Source: Candidatus Cloacimonadota bacterium (GTDB lineage Bacteria; Cloacimonadota; Cloacimonadia; Cloacimonadales; Cloacimonadaceae). Taken from it: 46,301 nucleotides of DNA. Positions 32,847 through 41,841 of this stretch are shown here, in pieces (position 1 is the stretch's first letter; each line of letters starts with the position of its first letter). Made by a program: the position numbers and the translations under genes. The DNA lies in NCBI GenBank assembly GCA_029781115.1, contig JAKOXG010000021.1:1-46301 (forward strand). The letters run 5' to 3'. The notes below the pieces were generated by a model, which saw only the letters and a list, made by a program, of their open reading frames with translations, did not search any database and was not told the origin of the DNA.

Positions 32847-35243
32847 ATGAAGAGATATATATCACTGGTAGTGATCCTGTTGCCACTGATCTGTTCAGGT
32901 ATTACCAGACGAGTGGCACTTGATGGCAGCCAAACATACACATCTATCCAGGCTGCCATCAATGACGCTGTCAGTGGCGACATGATCCTGGTTTATCCGG
33001 GACGCTATCTGGAAAACCTGGACCTTTCCAATAAGAGCGATCTGATCCTGACTTCTCTGGAATACACCACAGCAGATACCAGCTATATCAGTAGCACAAT
33101 CATTGATGGGAGCAATGGCAACACCTCCACCATTCTTTGCTATGAGAATGTCCTTGATTGCGAGATCAGAGGGTTTACCATCACCGGTGGTAGAGGTTAC
33201 GACTATTTCAATGGAAACAGCCCGCGGCAGATATTCGGGGGAGGGCTTTTTATCTACTCAAACTGTGATCTTAACTTGTTCAATCTAAACATCTGCAACA
33301 ATCGCTCAAGCTGGGGTGGTGGAATAATGATTTGTGAATCAAATACTGTCTTTATGTCCAAGGTCAATATTTATAATAACTTTGCCAGATATGTGGGAGG
33401 TGGTTTGGCAACAGGAAGCAGTATATATAGCATCCCTCAAATCATTTTTGACCAGGTACATAGATGCAGCATCTATAACAACTTTGCTCAATGGGGATTG
33501 GATATACATTGGCACTACACCCACGGCGGAACAGTTGAGGTGTATTTAAATAAGTTTACCATACCCCAATGGGAAAGGTATTATGCCTCTTATTTTGATA
33601 TGAGGGTTCTTACTAACCCTTATACCGTATTTGACGTGCAAGAGGCGTATCTACAGCCTGTTGATGCGGATTTATATGTCAATCCCGACGGCGACGATGA
33701 TAACGATGGCCTGAGTGCCGCCACTGCCCTGAAAACGCCCTCAATAGCAATGCAAAGGATAGCCTCCAATCCGGATAGTCCCAAAACGGTGCACCTCGCA
33801 GCGGGTATCCATCACAATCTCTTTGGTGGTGAATACCTCCCCATCTCAATCAAGGATTATTGCATTCTGCAAGGCGTTTCCCAAGCAGCCACCCGCTTGT
33901 ATGGCGAGAACATGATGGAAGGAACGGGAGTTATCAGCATGGGGATAGAGAGTTGTGGGATGACGATGCGAGATCTATCCATCACGACTATCAATGCCTC
34001 AGCAGTGTTTTCTTGGGATATGTATGACTTTCTGATGGAAAATGTATGTATAGAGAACTGCACCGTTGATATTTGGATATCCTCAATAGGACTGTATAAA
34101 GCCACTTTCGCGCTTAACAATGTAACAGTGCGCAATAACCTGGCTCATTACGCATTTAACGGGCTGGAGCTCAGGGGCTCAAATATCAACTTGGACAATG
34201 TCTTGGTAATTAACAATCAAACGGAAAGCCTCCCGTCTGACTGGTTCAACCAGGGAGGTGGATGCTTTGAAACTCGTGTCAGTGGTACTATGACCATCCG
34301 CAATAGCAAATTCATCAATAACACCCACTATTCTGTGGAAGGATGGGACAACATTAGGTTTTCAGGCACAGGCGATGAATATATGGGTGTAGTAGTAGAC
34401 GTTGATAACTGCCTCTTTGCCTCCAATGCCACCTATGGAGGCGCAAGGGACATCTGTACGTTCTTTCTGGGAAGCGTGAATTTTACCAATTGTACCTTTG
34501 CCAACTATATGGGAACCTATCCCAGTTCTCTGCTTATTTCTGGTACCGACTCATGCAGATTTGTAAATTGTATCTTTGCCAACAGCAGTGCCCAATACGA
34601 GATGTTAATTGGTGTTGACACATATGTGGAAAACTGTCTGTTTTTGCGCTCTGACAACTTTGCTTACTTGGGCGATGGTGTAACGCTTGATTGGGGCAAC
34701 AACAATATCACGGGAGTGGATCCCTTGTTTTCCGGGACAGATCCCTGCCAACCAGATCACTATTACCTGTATGCGGATGACGTGAATGGTTACTCTCCCG
34801 CGATTGATGCAGGGACGATGGACCCCAGTATTTTACCTCCGGGTTATATTATCCCACCCCATGATGCCTTTGGCTTTAAGCGGGTTTATGGAGATGGGAT
34901 AGATATAGGCTGCTATGAAGCACCAGGCTATACCGACAGTGATGAAGAGATTATCCAGCCCGCAGGCATCCACAAACTGGAAGCCTGGCCCAATCCCTTC
35001 AAGGTTTTTACCAATATCAAAGTCAACTTGGAAAAAGCCCAGAGTGCCAGTATCACTATCTACAACATCAAAGGGCAGAAGGTAAAGACCATCGCACTTG
35101 ATCCGCATAAAGGCGGCGAGCAGCATACATATTGGGATGGCAGGGATGCCGATAACAGGCAATGCTCCAGCGGGATTTACCTGATCAATCTGCAAGTAAA
35201 TGGCAGAAATGTGAGCAGTAAGAAGGTGACGCTGGTAAGGTAG
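32847..35243 (+). CDS. Secreted DUF1565-like beta-helix protein with sorting tail
   Basis: 798 residues. Signal peptide (1-18), then the segment VALDGSQTYTSIQAAINDA...VYPGRYLENL, which opens many right-handed beta-helix (pectate-lyase-like, DUF1565) proteins. A second such start occurs near residue 275 (YVNPDGDDDNDGLSAATALKT), so there are two beta-helix modules. The tail (~708-798) has WPNPFKVFTNIKV, YNIKGQKVKTIALD and WDGRDADNRQ. It is about 95% identical in DNA to the tail of the next beta-helix gene. The role is probably surface or extracellular polysaccharide binding; no catalytic residues could be assigned. GGAG precedes the ATG. Confidence 0.86.
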   Translation: MKRYISLVVILLPLICSGITRRVALDGSQTYTSIQAAINDAVSGDMILVYPGRYLENLDLSNKSDLILTSLEYTTADTSYISSTIIDGSNGNTSTILCYENVLDCEIRGFTITGGRGYDYFNGNSPRQIFGGGLFIYSNCDLNLFNLNICNNRSSWGGGIMICESNTVFMSKVNIYNNFARYVGGGLATGSSIYSIPQIIFDQVHRCSIYNNFAQWGLDIHWHYTHGGTVEVYLNKFTIPQWERYYASYFDMRVLTNPYTVFDVQEAYLQPVDADLYVNPDGDDDNDGLSAATALKTPSIAMQRIASNPDSPKTVHLAAGIHHNLFGGEYLPISIKDYCILQGVSQAATRLYGENMMEGTGVISMGIESCGMTMRDLSITTINASAVFSWDMYDFLMENVCIENCTVDIWISSIGLYKATFALNNVTVRNNLAHYAFNGLELRGSNINLDNVLVINNQTESLPSDWFNQGGGCFETRVSGTMTIRNSKFINNTHYSVEGWDNIRFSGTGDEYMGVVVDVDNCLFASNATYGGARDICTFFLGSVNFTNCTFANYMGTYPSSLLISGTDSCRFVNCIFANSSAQYEMLIGVDTYVENCLFLRSDNFAYLGDGVTLDWGNNNITGVDPLFSGTDPCQPDHYYLYADDVNGYSPAIDAGTMDPSILPPGYIIPPHDAFGFKRVYGDGIDIGCYEAPGYTDSDEEIIQPAGIHKLEAWPNPFKVFTNIKVNLEKAQSASITIYNIKGQKVKTIALDPHKGGEQHTYWDGRDADNRQCSSGIYLINLQVNGRNVSSKKVTLVR

Positions 35244-35420
35244 CCGGCGCTCGCCGAAGCGCCGCAATCAAGCGGGGCTTGATGCTTACAACTGCGATGA
35301 AGCTGCTTTATGCGACATTTTAGTGGGTAGAAGCTTTGAGAAAGAATGAGTTGAGTAGCAGGCAGTGCCTGCAGGCGGCGCTACGGCGAGCGCCGGCTAC
35401 GGGTGGGTCGCTTTGGCAAG
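35244..35420. repeat. Composite repeat following the beta-helix gene
   Basis: Starts directly at the stop codon with GCCGGCGCTCGCCGAAGCGC, then an ATCAAGC-GGG-GCTTGAT hairpin, a CATTTTAGTGGG block and a GGTCGCTTTGGCAAGCGACC hairpin. A sister copy lies at about 41571-41760. Confidence 0.75.
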
Positions 35421-35599
35421 CGACCATACTGTGGCGGTTAGGCAACCGCCCGTACAGTGGAGACGCAGAAGTTGGTAGTCATTCAGTAATCTGGAATGGC
35501 TTGGATAACTCCGGCAAAGCCTGTGCTTCAGGAGTATACTTCTACAAACTACGAACTTCCAAGACAAGTTTGGTTCAAAAAATGCTTCTGATGAAATAG
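35336..35599 (+). pseudogene. Orphan sorting-tail remnant interrupted by REP-like hairpins
   Basis: The 87-codon frame begins in repeat DNA (the translation LRRAPATGGSLWQATI is the palindromes). From about 35466 it becomes a true sorting tail: VGSHSVIWNGLDNSGKACAS, GVYFYKLRTS, KMLLMK. This is the last third of a tail whose protein body is gone. It looks like the 3' scar of a secreted-protein gene cut off by the repeat block. Confidence 0.65.
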
Positions 35600-35611
35600 T
35601 ATAACTATATC

Positions 35612-35633
35612 GGGGAGGGCAGCCGCCCTCCCC
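35612..35633 (+). terminator. Intercistronic GC-rich hairpin
   Basis: Perfect 9-bp arms GGGGAGGGC/GCCCTCCCC with loop AGCC are followed by AATTCTT. It is placed between a stop codon (35599) and the next start (35651), like the hairpin at 32800-32824. Confidence 0.55.
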
Positions 35634-35650
35634 AATTCTTAGGAGTAGTA

Positions 35651-36133
35651 ATGAACAGACATAGAATTATCGTTGTTGTCCTGTTATCTGTGCTTAGCAT
35701 TGCGGCGCATACGGTTACCCGCACTGTTGCTCTGGATGGGTCTCAGCAGTATACCAGCATCCAAACAGCGGTTTCGGCAGCCTCACCGGGGGACACGGTT
35801 CTTGTTTACCCGGGAAGATATCTGGAGAGAGTACTAATCCAGACTAACGGCATATCGTTAGTCAGTTTGGAAACCGTTACCGGCAACCCTGCATACATTG
35901 ACTCCACTATCATTGAAAGTGGTCTAACATATCCATGCATATGGGTAGATGAAAACATACGTAATGTCAAACTTCGTGGCTTATCTGTTACCAATAGTAG
36001 GACAGGTATCTTGTTGGCTGACAATAGTACCTCATCAATAACCAATTGTTCTCTCTTCGGTAATAAATCTTCATACGGGGGGGGTAAAAGTGTTTGGATG
36101 CACTACCACCCTAAGTGGAGTTCGGATATATGA
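35651..36133 (+). CDS. Beta-helix secreted protein, 5' part (frameshifted)
   Basis: 160 codons with signal peptide (about 1-20) and TRTVALDGSQQYTSIQTAV...VYPGRYLERV, closely matching the N-terminus of the protein at 32847. The frame is lost after SSYGGG at an 8-G run (36077-36084); the last ~17 residues (KSVWMHYHPKW) are out-of-frame. With seven Gs the sequence would read on into the frame at 36090-38000 as SSYGGVKVFG, aligning with SSWGGGIMIC of the paralogue and giving one 782-residue protein. Either it is a sequencing error, a real mutation, or a phase-variable tract. AGGAG lies 6 nt before the ATG. Confidence 0.8.
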   Translation: MNRHRIIVVVLLSVLSIAAHTVTRTVALDGSQQYTSIQTAVSAASPGDTVLVYPGRYLERVLIQTNGISLVSLETVTGNPAYIDSTIIESGLTYPCIWVDENIRNVKLRGLSVTNSRTGILLADNSTSSITNCSLFGNKSSYGGGKSVWMHYHPKWSSDI

Positions 36134-38000
36134 TAATCATGCCTATTTGTTTGCAGGCGGCATATATATCAATGGCTATATGGGAAGCGTAAATGTAACT
36201 TTTGATCCGGTGAATCGTTGTTCTATCTACAACAACACCGCTGGAGCCGGACAGGATATTGTCGCAAATTCGATCAATAATGATCTGCATATCCCTCTGG
36301 ATATGTTCACGGTAGCCAATCCTACCAGTTATTATGTTGCTGCACACAGGGCTATCGACAATGAGTTTCAGATTACTGTGGACGCCTTAAATTTCCATCA
36401 TCAGGAAATCAACTATGATCTCTACGTTTCTCCTGATGGCGATGATGCCAACGACGGTCTGACTCCTGCTACAGCACTCAAGACGATCAGAACCGCCGTG
36501 TATAGGGTTGCCTCCGATAGCCTCAACCAGAAGAGCGTTCATATTCTGCCGGGCACCTATTCCAGCACAGCCAACCAACAAGTATTTCCCATTCCACTCA
36601 AGAGCTGGGTCAAGGTTCAGGGTGCGGGTATTGATGCCACCCAGATAGTCGGAGAAATGGATCCGATTTATGGTAATATCCCGGATGCTTCACTGATGGT
36701 GTTTTCCAGCTTTTATCAGGAAAATGCCGGCTTGGAAGAGCTGTCCATCACTACTGCAGGGTCTGACAACAGTTGTGCCATTTGGGGTTATAAAGAGAAA
36801 GCTCTCCATCTGGAGAACCTAAGAATGCATGAGCTAAGCCCTGACTTGAATGCCATTATTCACATCACTTATGCCTCAAATTGTCTTTGGGATGGGCTTA
36901 TTATTGAAGATTTCACAACTGATCAAAGGGGTTTCTTACGTATCGATGGCTATTTTACGGGAGTGATCCGGAACTCTGTTTTTCGAGATGCAACCTCTAC
37001 CTTCACCAGTGATGATGTGTGGGCAAAACCACTGATTTGGATCTCGGCTGGGGATGAGATTACTGTTGAGAATTGTATTTTTGACAACATTGAGATGATG
37101 AATGACAATTCGCAGGCTCTCAGTTTTGGCGGTGTTCTAAATCCGACCTACCAGCAGTATTACCATTTTCATAACTGTTTGTTTTCTAAAATACACTGCA
37201 ATGAAAGGGGAGTGCTGATAGTTGGACACGCATACCCTGAAATGCACATAAGCAACTGCACATTTGCCGGACACACCGGTAATGGTGAAGCACTGATGAT
37301 AAATGGAGACGTTACGATTTCAAACAGCATTTTCTACAATCAGCGTTCCAAGGAAATAGCCATTAACCCCATGGATGGGACAGGCCTACCTACCACGCTG
37401 ACCCTCAATAACAACCTGATCAGAAACGGATATAGCGACATCTGGCAAGGTATCAACAGCACCGTCAACTACTCAGACACCAATATCACAGGTAATCCTC
37501 TCTTCCTTGGCGGTGATGATGTTCACGACCCGCTTTACTACAGCCTTTCCGCCGCCTCACCCTGTATCAATGCCGGTACTCCGGATACCGCCGACCTGAA
37601 TTTGCCGCCCTATGATCTGGCAGGTAATTGGCGCATCTGGGACGGACGGATAGACATGGGCTGCTATGAATATGGCTCTGAGCCCTGGGTGAGTGTGGAT
37701 GATCCCACTATACCGCCTACTCCCTCGATAAGCATGAAAGCTTATCCCAATCCCTTCAAGGTTTTTACCAATATCAAAGTCAACATGGAAAAAGCCCAGA
37801 GTGCCAGTATCACCATCTACAACATCAAAGGGCAGAGGGTGAAAACCATCGCACTTGATCCGCATAAAGGCGGCGAGCAGCATACATATTGGGATGGCAG
37901 GGATGCCGATAACAGGCAATGCTCCAGCGGGCTATACCTGATCAATCTGCAAGTAAATGGCAGAAATGTGGGCAGTAAGAAGGTGACGTTGGTAAGGTAG
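36090..38000 (+). CDS. Beta-helix secreted protein, 3' part (frameshifted)
   Basis: The 636-codon continuation of the gene that begins at 35651. The GTG at 36090 is just the first possible start codon in this frame; there is no ribosome site or signal peptide, so it is not an independent gene. It contains DUF1565-like YVSPDGDDANDGLTPATALK and a beta-helix with repeated short strands (MHISNCTFAG, VTISNSIFYN). The sorting tail (YPNPFKVFTNIKVNMEKAQS, YNIKGQRVKTIALD) is nearly the same as in the gene ending at 35243. If the 8-G tract slips by one base, the complete 782-residue protein is made. Confidence 0.8.
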   Translation: MFGCTTTLSGVRIYDNHAYLFAGGIYINGYMGSVNVTFDPVNRCSIYNNTAGAGQDIVANSINNDLHIPLDMFTVANPTSYYVAAHRAIDNEFQITVDALNFHHQEINYDLYVSPDGDDANDGLTPATALKTIRTAVYRVASDSLNQKSVHILPGTYSSTANQQVFPIPLKSWVKVQGAGIDATQIVGEMDPIYGNIPDASLMVFSSFYQENAGLEELSITTAGSDNSCAIWGYKEKALHLENLRMHELSPDLNAIIHITYASNCLWDGLIIEDFTTDQRGFLRIDGYFTGVIRNSVFRDATSTFTSDDVWAKPLIWISAGDEITVENCIFDNIEMMNDNSQALSFGGVLNPTYQQYYHFHNCLFSKIHCNERGVLIVGHAYPEMHISNCTFAGHTGNGEALMINGDVTISNSIFYNQRSKEIAINPMDGTGLPTTLTLNNNLIRNGYSDIWQGINSTVNYSDTNITGNPLFLGGDDVHDPLYYSLSAASPCINAGTPDTADLNLPPYDLAGNWRIWDGRIDMGCYEYGSEPWVSVDDPTIPPTPSISMKAYPNPFKVFTNIKVNMEKAQSASITIYNIKGQRVKTIALDPHKGGEQHTYWDGRDADNRQCSSGLYLINLQVNGRNVGSKKVTLVR

Positions 38001-38072
38001 CCGGCGAAGCCGCCCCATTCGTGTAATTCGTGGGTATAATCATGCCGGCGCAGCCGGCCCCCATCCCCAAAA

Positions 38073-38388
38073 CCACCACCAAAAAAACCTGCCTGTTTTT
38101 GCAAAAAACAACCTTGACAAAAAGATAAAGGGGATAATACTGACAGCGAGCTTGGTCTTAGCCCCCCTGGGGAGAGGATCAAATAATATAGATTTGTCAT
38201 CCACCGGCTGTTGATCAAAGCAGGAATGCCCATACCAAGCTTTGACATTCAGCCACGAGCATGCAGAGCCAAAATGCTGAGCGGTTAGACTGAATCTGGG
38301 TGGTTCTGCGCCTAACGTCTAAGAACAGTCGGCATACTATATGCCACTAACGCATCAGAACCTGAGGATTTTACCTAAGGAGGTGAAG
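38073..38388 (+). promoter_or_regulatory. Conserved promoter and structured leader, copy B
   Basis: Matches copy A (12972-13217) almost base for base to 38319. TTGACA (38114-38119) and TAATAC (38135-38140) are retained. The ATTCAG/CTGAAT stem (38247-38252 with 38290-38295) and its inner AGCAT/ATGCT stem are unchanged. The last hairpin has different bases but still pairs (GGCAT/ATGCC here, GTGGC/GCCAC in copy A). AAGGAGGTGAAG then leads into the gene. Confidence 0.55.
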
Positions 38389-39777
38389 ATGAAAAAGTCT
38401 CTTACACTACTGACCTTGATAGCATTATCATTGAGTGCTGTCTGTGCCCAAACCTGGATCAAACAATTGCCCATGGACGGTCTTCCAGATTGGGATGTTA
38501 ATCGCTCTAAGATGTGCAACGTCATCGCGGCAATTGGTGGCGGCTATATAGCCCAAGGCTACAAGACAAACTCAACTGAAGATGGCTGGGCATGGAATGA
38601 TTTTAACATACTCTGGAAACTTGATGAAGAGGGTAACGTCTTACAACGAACAACGATAGACAGGGAACAAACCATCGTAAGTATGGTATCCAATGGGGTT
38701 GACAGGTATTACTGCCTGGCTCAAGGTGCTCAGGGCGGTCTAACAATACTAATTGTCCTTGATCCCGGACTGAACCTACTTGAAACTTACTACTTTGAGA
38801 CAGTCAACGGCTACGGTATTACCTTGCATGACATGCAATATGCTGACGATGGCTTGGTCTTTGTTGGAAGAATAGGCTCGCAAGCTTTAGCAATCAAAAC
38901 TGACTTCCAATTCAATGTGATTTGGCAGAGCGAAATCTTCCCAAACAATAGCTCGGGATTTATAACCATTGAACCATACAATGATGGTTGGATCTGCTTA
39001 GGGAGAGGGATTTTTGCCTGTTTGACAAGTAATCTTGATACTTTGTGGATATATGATCCAGAGAATTATGTTACGAGCCTATTTGATTGCAGGGTATCGT
39101 CAAATAACGATATTTACTTACTTGGATACTATAAGCTATGGAAGATAAACTCAGGTGAGCAAAATCCCGAGTTAGTCGCTGATAACATACCCGCCTGCTA
39201 TGTGCTCTACGGCGACCGAGTGTCTTTAGATATCCTTCCAAATGGTAATATCGTGTATACTGGCAGAGCTGATACAGGCGAGATTCTCCATTGCTACAGT
39301 CCTGATGGAGTGCATCAATGGAGCAGATCATATGATACTAATATTTGGGCTACCTACCTTGGAACAGGTTCAAAGAATCTACTGGTTATGCCGGATGGCA
39401 GCATTCTCTTCCTGTTGCATGATCGCCCTGGAGCGTACTTATATTTGATCAAGACCGATGCTGAGGGCAACGTGGTAACAAATCAGGACCCATTGATCCC
39501 GGCACCACATACAAAGATAAGTCATTACCCGAACCCTGTGACAGATAGAGTTACTATCAAGTATGAAACAGAGCAGCCAAAGCGGAACCTGAAGGTCGAA
39601 CTGTACAACATTCGTGGGCAGAAATTGCTTTCTGTTCCGATCAACGATTGCGGTAACACCGGTGAAATTGAATTGGATCCCGCACTAATCCAATCTCAAA
39701 ACAGCGGAGTATACCTGTATGTGCTAAAGAATGGAAACCAAAAACTCGCCACTGGCAGAATGGCATTGATAAAATAA
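38389..39777 (+). CDS. Secreted beta-propeller-like protein with sorting tail (paralogue B)
   Basis: 462 residues from ATG 38389, chosen because AAGGAGGTGAAG precedes it and the signal peptide MKKSLTLLTLIALSLSAVCA starts there; an in-frame upstream ATG (38341) lacks both. The body resembles paralogue A at 13288 (NILWKLDEEGNVL, VIWQSEIF, LHCYSPDGVHQWSRS). The middle has diverged and the tail is of another subtype (YPNPVTDRVTIKY, YNIRGQKLL, SGVYLYVLKNG). The following gene starts 9 bp after its stop, so they probably share a transcript. The ligand is unknown. Confidence 0.85.
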   Translation: MKKSLTLLTLIALSLSAVCAQTWIKQLPMDGLPDWDVNRSKMCNVIAAIGGGYIAQGYKTNSTEDGWAWNDFNILWKLDEEGNVLQRTTIDREQTIVSMVSNGVDRYYCLAQGAQGGLTILIVLDPGLNLLETYYFETVNGYGITLHDMQYADDGLVFVGRIGSQALAIKTDFQFNVIWQSEIFPNNSSGFITIEPYNDGWICLGRGIFACLTSNLDTLWIYDPENYVTSLFDCRVSSNNDIYLLGYYKLWKINSGEQNPELVADNIPACYVLYGDRVSLDILPNGNIVYTGRADTGEILHCYSPDGVHQWSRSYDTNIWATYLGTGSKNLLVMPDGSILFLLHDRPGAYLYLIKTDAEGNVVTNQDPLIPAPHTKISHYPNPVTDRVTIKYETEQPKRNLKVELYNIRGQKLLSVPINDCGNTGEIELDPALIQSQNSGVYLYVLKNGNQKLATGRMALIK

Positions 39778-39786
39778 GGAGAATAT

Positions 39787-41409
39787 ATGAGAACATTTAA
39801 AGGCCTCACTTCGCTGATCATCTTAATCCTGTGTCTAAATGCACTCCACGGAGTCAACGAAATGCCCGTCATCGCATACTTCCAGGGTGAGCATCACGGC
39901 TCAATGTTTGGTTATTCGATGACTTCTCTGGACTTCAATCATGACGGGATTGACGACTTGGCGGTCTGTGCCTTTGCTTACGGGTATGAGTATGGAGAAA
40001 CCCCAACCCGAGGCAAGGTCTACATCTATCTGGGTGGCACAGATTTCAGTTCTACAACACCTGCCAGTATGACCCTGGAAGGAAATTATAATGATGTAGA
40101 CGGTAGGCAGGTTCGAGCTGTCTACAAAGTCGGCGACATCAATGGAGATGGTTTTGATGATCTGTGTGTGAGTGTAACAGACCACGTAAATTTGACCGAA
40201 AGTTATGCCAAACTGCTTTTTTACTATGGCGGAACTCCTGATCTGGGTGTCCCCGATCATGAAATGCCGCTGTATGACTTCTACAATTCTTATGTGAGGG
40301 TTTACCCCTTGGGCGATGTCAACGGTGACGGCTATGATGACATGGGATTCTATTATACACATGATCCCACACGCGAGAGAAGACATTCAGTTATCTTTGG
40401 TGGAACATTTGAAGAGCAAGTTTTAACTTCTATTGGTGAAATTAGTTCCTCCTATGCATCATGTATTCATGGCATAGGAGACATCAATAATGACGGTTAC
40501 GATGATTTCACTTCCGCATTTGCCACCCCTCAGAGCAATCCCACCCACAATCTGATCCGGCTCTACTATGGAAATGCCGAGTGTAATTTCGATAATCCCG
40601 TCACCTTTCTATATTGCCAGTATGGGGTATCTAGAGGCAGTAAACCTTTGGGGGATATGAATGGTGATGGCTATGCTGACTTCATGGGCTATATAACCAA
40701 TGATGGGATGCATATCTGGTTGGGTGGACAGGATATCAATTATGATGTCCCCAACTTCAATATGGATCCGGCTTGGTATGGCGGTGATTTTCAACAAGCA
40801 CTGGCTTACGGTGATTTTAATGGTGACGGTTATGATGATGCAGCCGGTGCCGGCCTTGGGCGAGGTTTTGCAGTTTGGCTGGGTAAACGGAATGTAAACG
40901 GAACCGCCGATCTGATTGTTGGTAATCAGGGATATGATTACTACGGCTGGAGGCTGGCTACCGGAGACTTCAATGGCGATGGGTACGATGACATCGCCGT
41001 AGCCGCATCGCATGATGACTCTGCTCCCTGGGCACAAGGCACCTACTATGGGTTTGTTTGGGTGCATGCGGGTAATGCACAGCTTAAAGATACAACCGTG
41101 GCTATTGATGACCCTGCCATTCCCAGCGTCTCGGGTGATCTCTTAGTGAAACTCAGCCCCAATCCCATAACGCGGGCTGATAATACTCTTAACATCGAAT
41201 TACAGTCCAAGAGCCCAAACGAGCACGAACAGGTTGCCATTGAGATATACAATATCAAGGGTCAATCTGTCTTGAAAGAGGTATACCAATCCCAGTTGGA
41301 TGCAAGAACATATCGGGTTCCTGCCTCCTCTTTGGCAAATGGTATCTACTTTTGCCGTGTTACCTGCGGCAAACAACAAGCAACCGGCAAGTTTTGCGTG
41401 ATAAAGTAA
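39787..41409 (+). CDS. Secreted FG-GAP (integrin-alpha-like) repeat protein with sorting tail
   Basis: 540 residues. After the signal peptide (1-22) there are seven FG-GAP/calcium-binding loops: DFNHDGIDD, DINGDGFDD, DVNGDGYDD, DINNDGYDD, DMNGDGYAD, DFNGDGYDD and again DFNGDGYDD, spaced 50-65 residues apart at about 51 to 393. This makes a seven-bladed integrin-alpha-type propeller, a fold that usually mediates adhesion or ligand binding and needs Ca2+. The tail (~450-540: LSPNPITRADN, YNIKGQSVLKE, GIYFCRVTCGK) is a sorting domain. AAGGAG overlaps the 3' end of the upstream gene. Confidence 0.88.
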   Translation: MRTFKGLTSLIILILCLNALHGVNEMPVIAYFQGEHHGSMFGYSMTSLDFNHDGIDDLAVCAFAYGYEYGETPTRGKVYIYLGGTDFSSTTPASMTLEGNYNDVDGRQVRAVYKVGDINGDGFDDLCVSVTDHVNLTESYAKLLFYYGGTPDLGVPDHEMPLYDFYNSYVRVYPLGDVNGDGYDDMGFYYTHDPTRERRHSVIFGGTFEEQVLTSIGEISSSYASCIHGIGDINNDGYDDFTSAFATPQSNPTHNLIRLYYGNAECNFDNPVTFLYCQYGVSRGSKPLGDMNGDGYADFMGYITNDGMHIWLGGQDINYDVPNFNMDPAWYGGDFQQALAYGDFNGDGYDDAAGAGLGRGFAVWLGKRNVNGTADLIVGNQGYDYYGWRLATGDFNGDGYDDIAVAASHDDSAPWAQGTYYGFVWVHAGNAQLKDTTVAIDDPAIPSVSGDLLVKLSPNPITRADNTLNIELQSKSPNEHEQVAIEIYNIKGQSVLKEVYQSQLDARTYRVPASSLANGIYFCRVTCGKQQATGKFCVIK

Positions 41410-41481
41410 ATACGGCTAATGCGCATTTTTAGTGGGCGGAAGTTCGTCGCTGACTTGGCTCTTGCTTACCCGCAGGGAGAT

Positions 41482-41800
41482 GGCGTGGAGATACTCGGGT
41501 TTTTTACGGGAGGCTCCGGGTAATATCCGGGCGGCTCAGTAAGGTAGGGTCGCTCGCTGGAGCGACCAAGTAGCCGGCGCTCGCCGAAGCGCCGCAATCA
41601 AGCGCAGCTTGATGCTTACAAATGCGGCGAAGCCGCTTTATACGACATTTTAGTGGGCATAAGCTTTGGGAAAGAGTGAGTTGGGTGGCATTCTGTGCCT
41701 GCTGGCGGCGCTACGGCGAGCGCCGGCTACAGGTGGGTCGCTATGGCAAGCGACCATACAGGGACGAGACTGTGTGAAGCAGCGGCGGTTAGGCGACCGC
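41482..41800. repeat. Mosaic of dispersed repeats after the FG-GAP gene
   Basis: 41482-41546 is an inverted relative of about 3787-3860 (GAGATACTCGGGTTTTTTAC, GGGAGGCTCCGGG). 41571-41760 is a copy of 35244-35420 with the ATCAAGC-GCA-GCTTGAT hairpin and the CATTTTAGTGGG block. GGTCGCTATGGCAAGCGACC and GCGGTTAGGCGACCGC hairpins follow. No gene. Confidence 0.75.
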
Positions 41801-41841
41801 CCGTACAGAAAGCACGCGCATCCCTAAACAAAGCGCAGCCG

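Noticed and set aside
38341-38388. N-terminal extension of the protein at 38389 (in-frame ATG 38341)
   Set aside because: The upstream ATG lacks a ribosome site and would mask the signal peptide; AAGGAGG is positioned for 38389.
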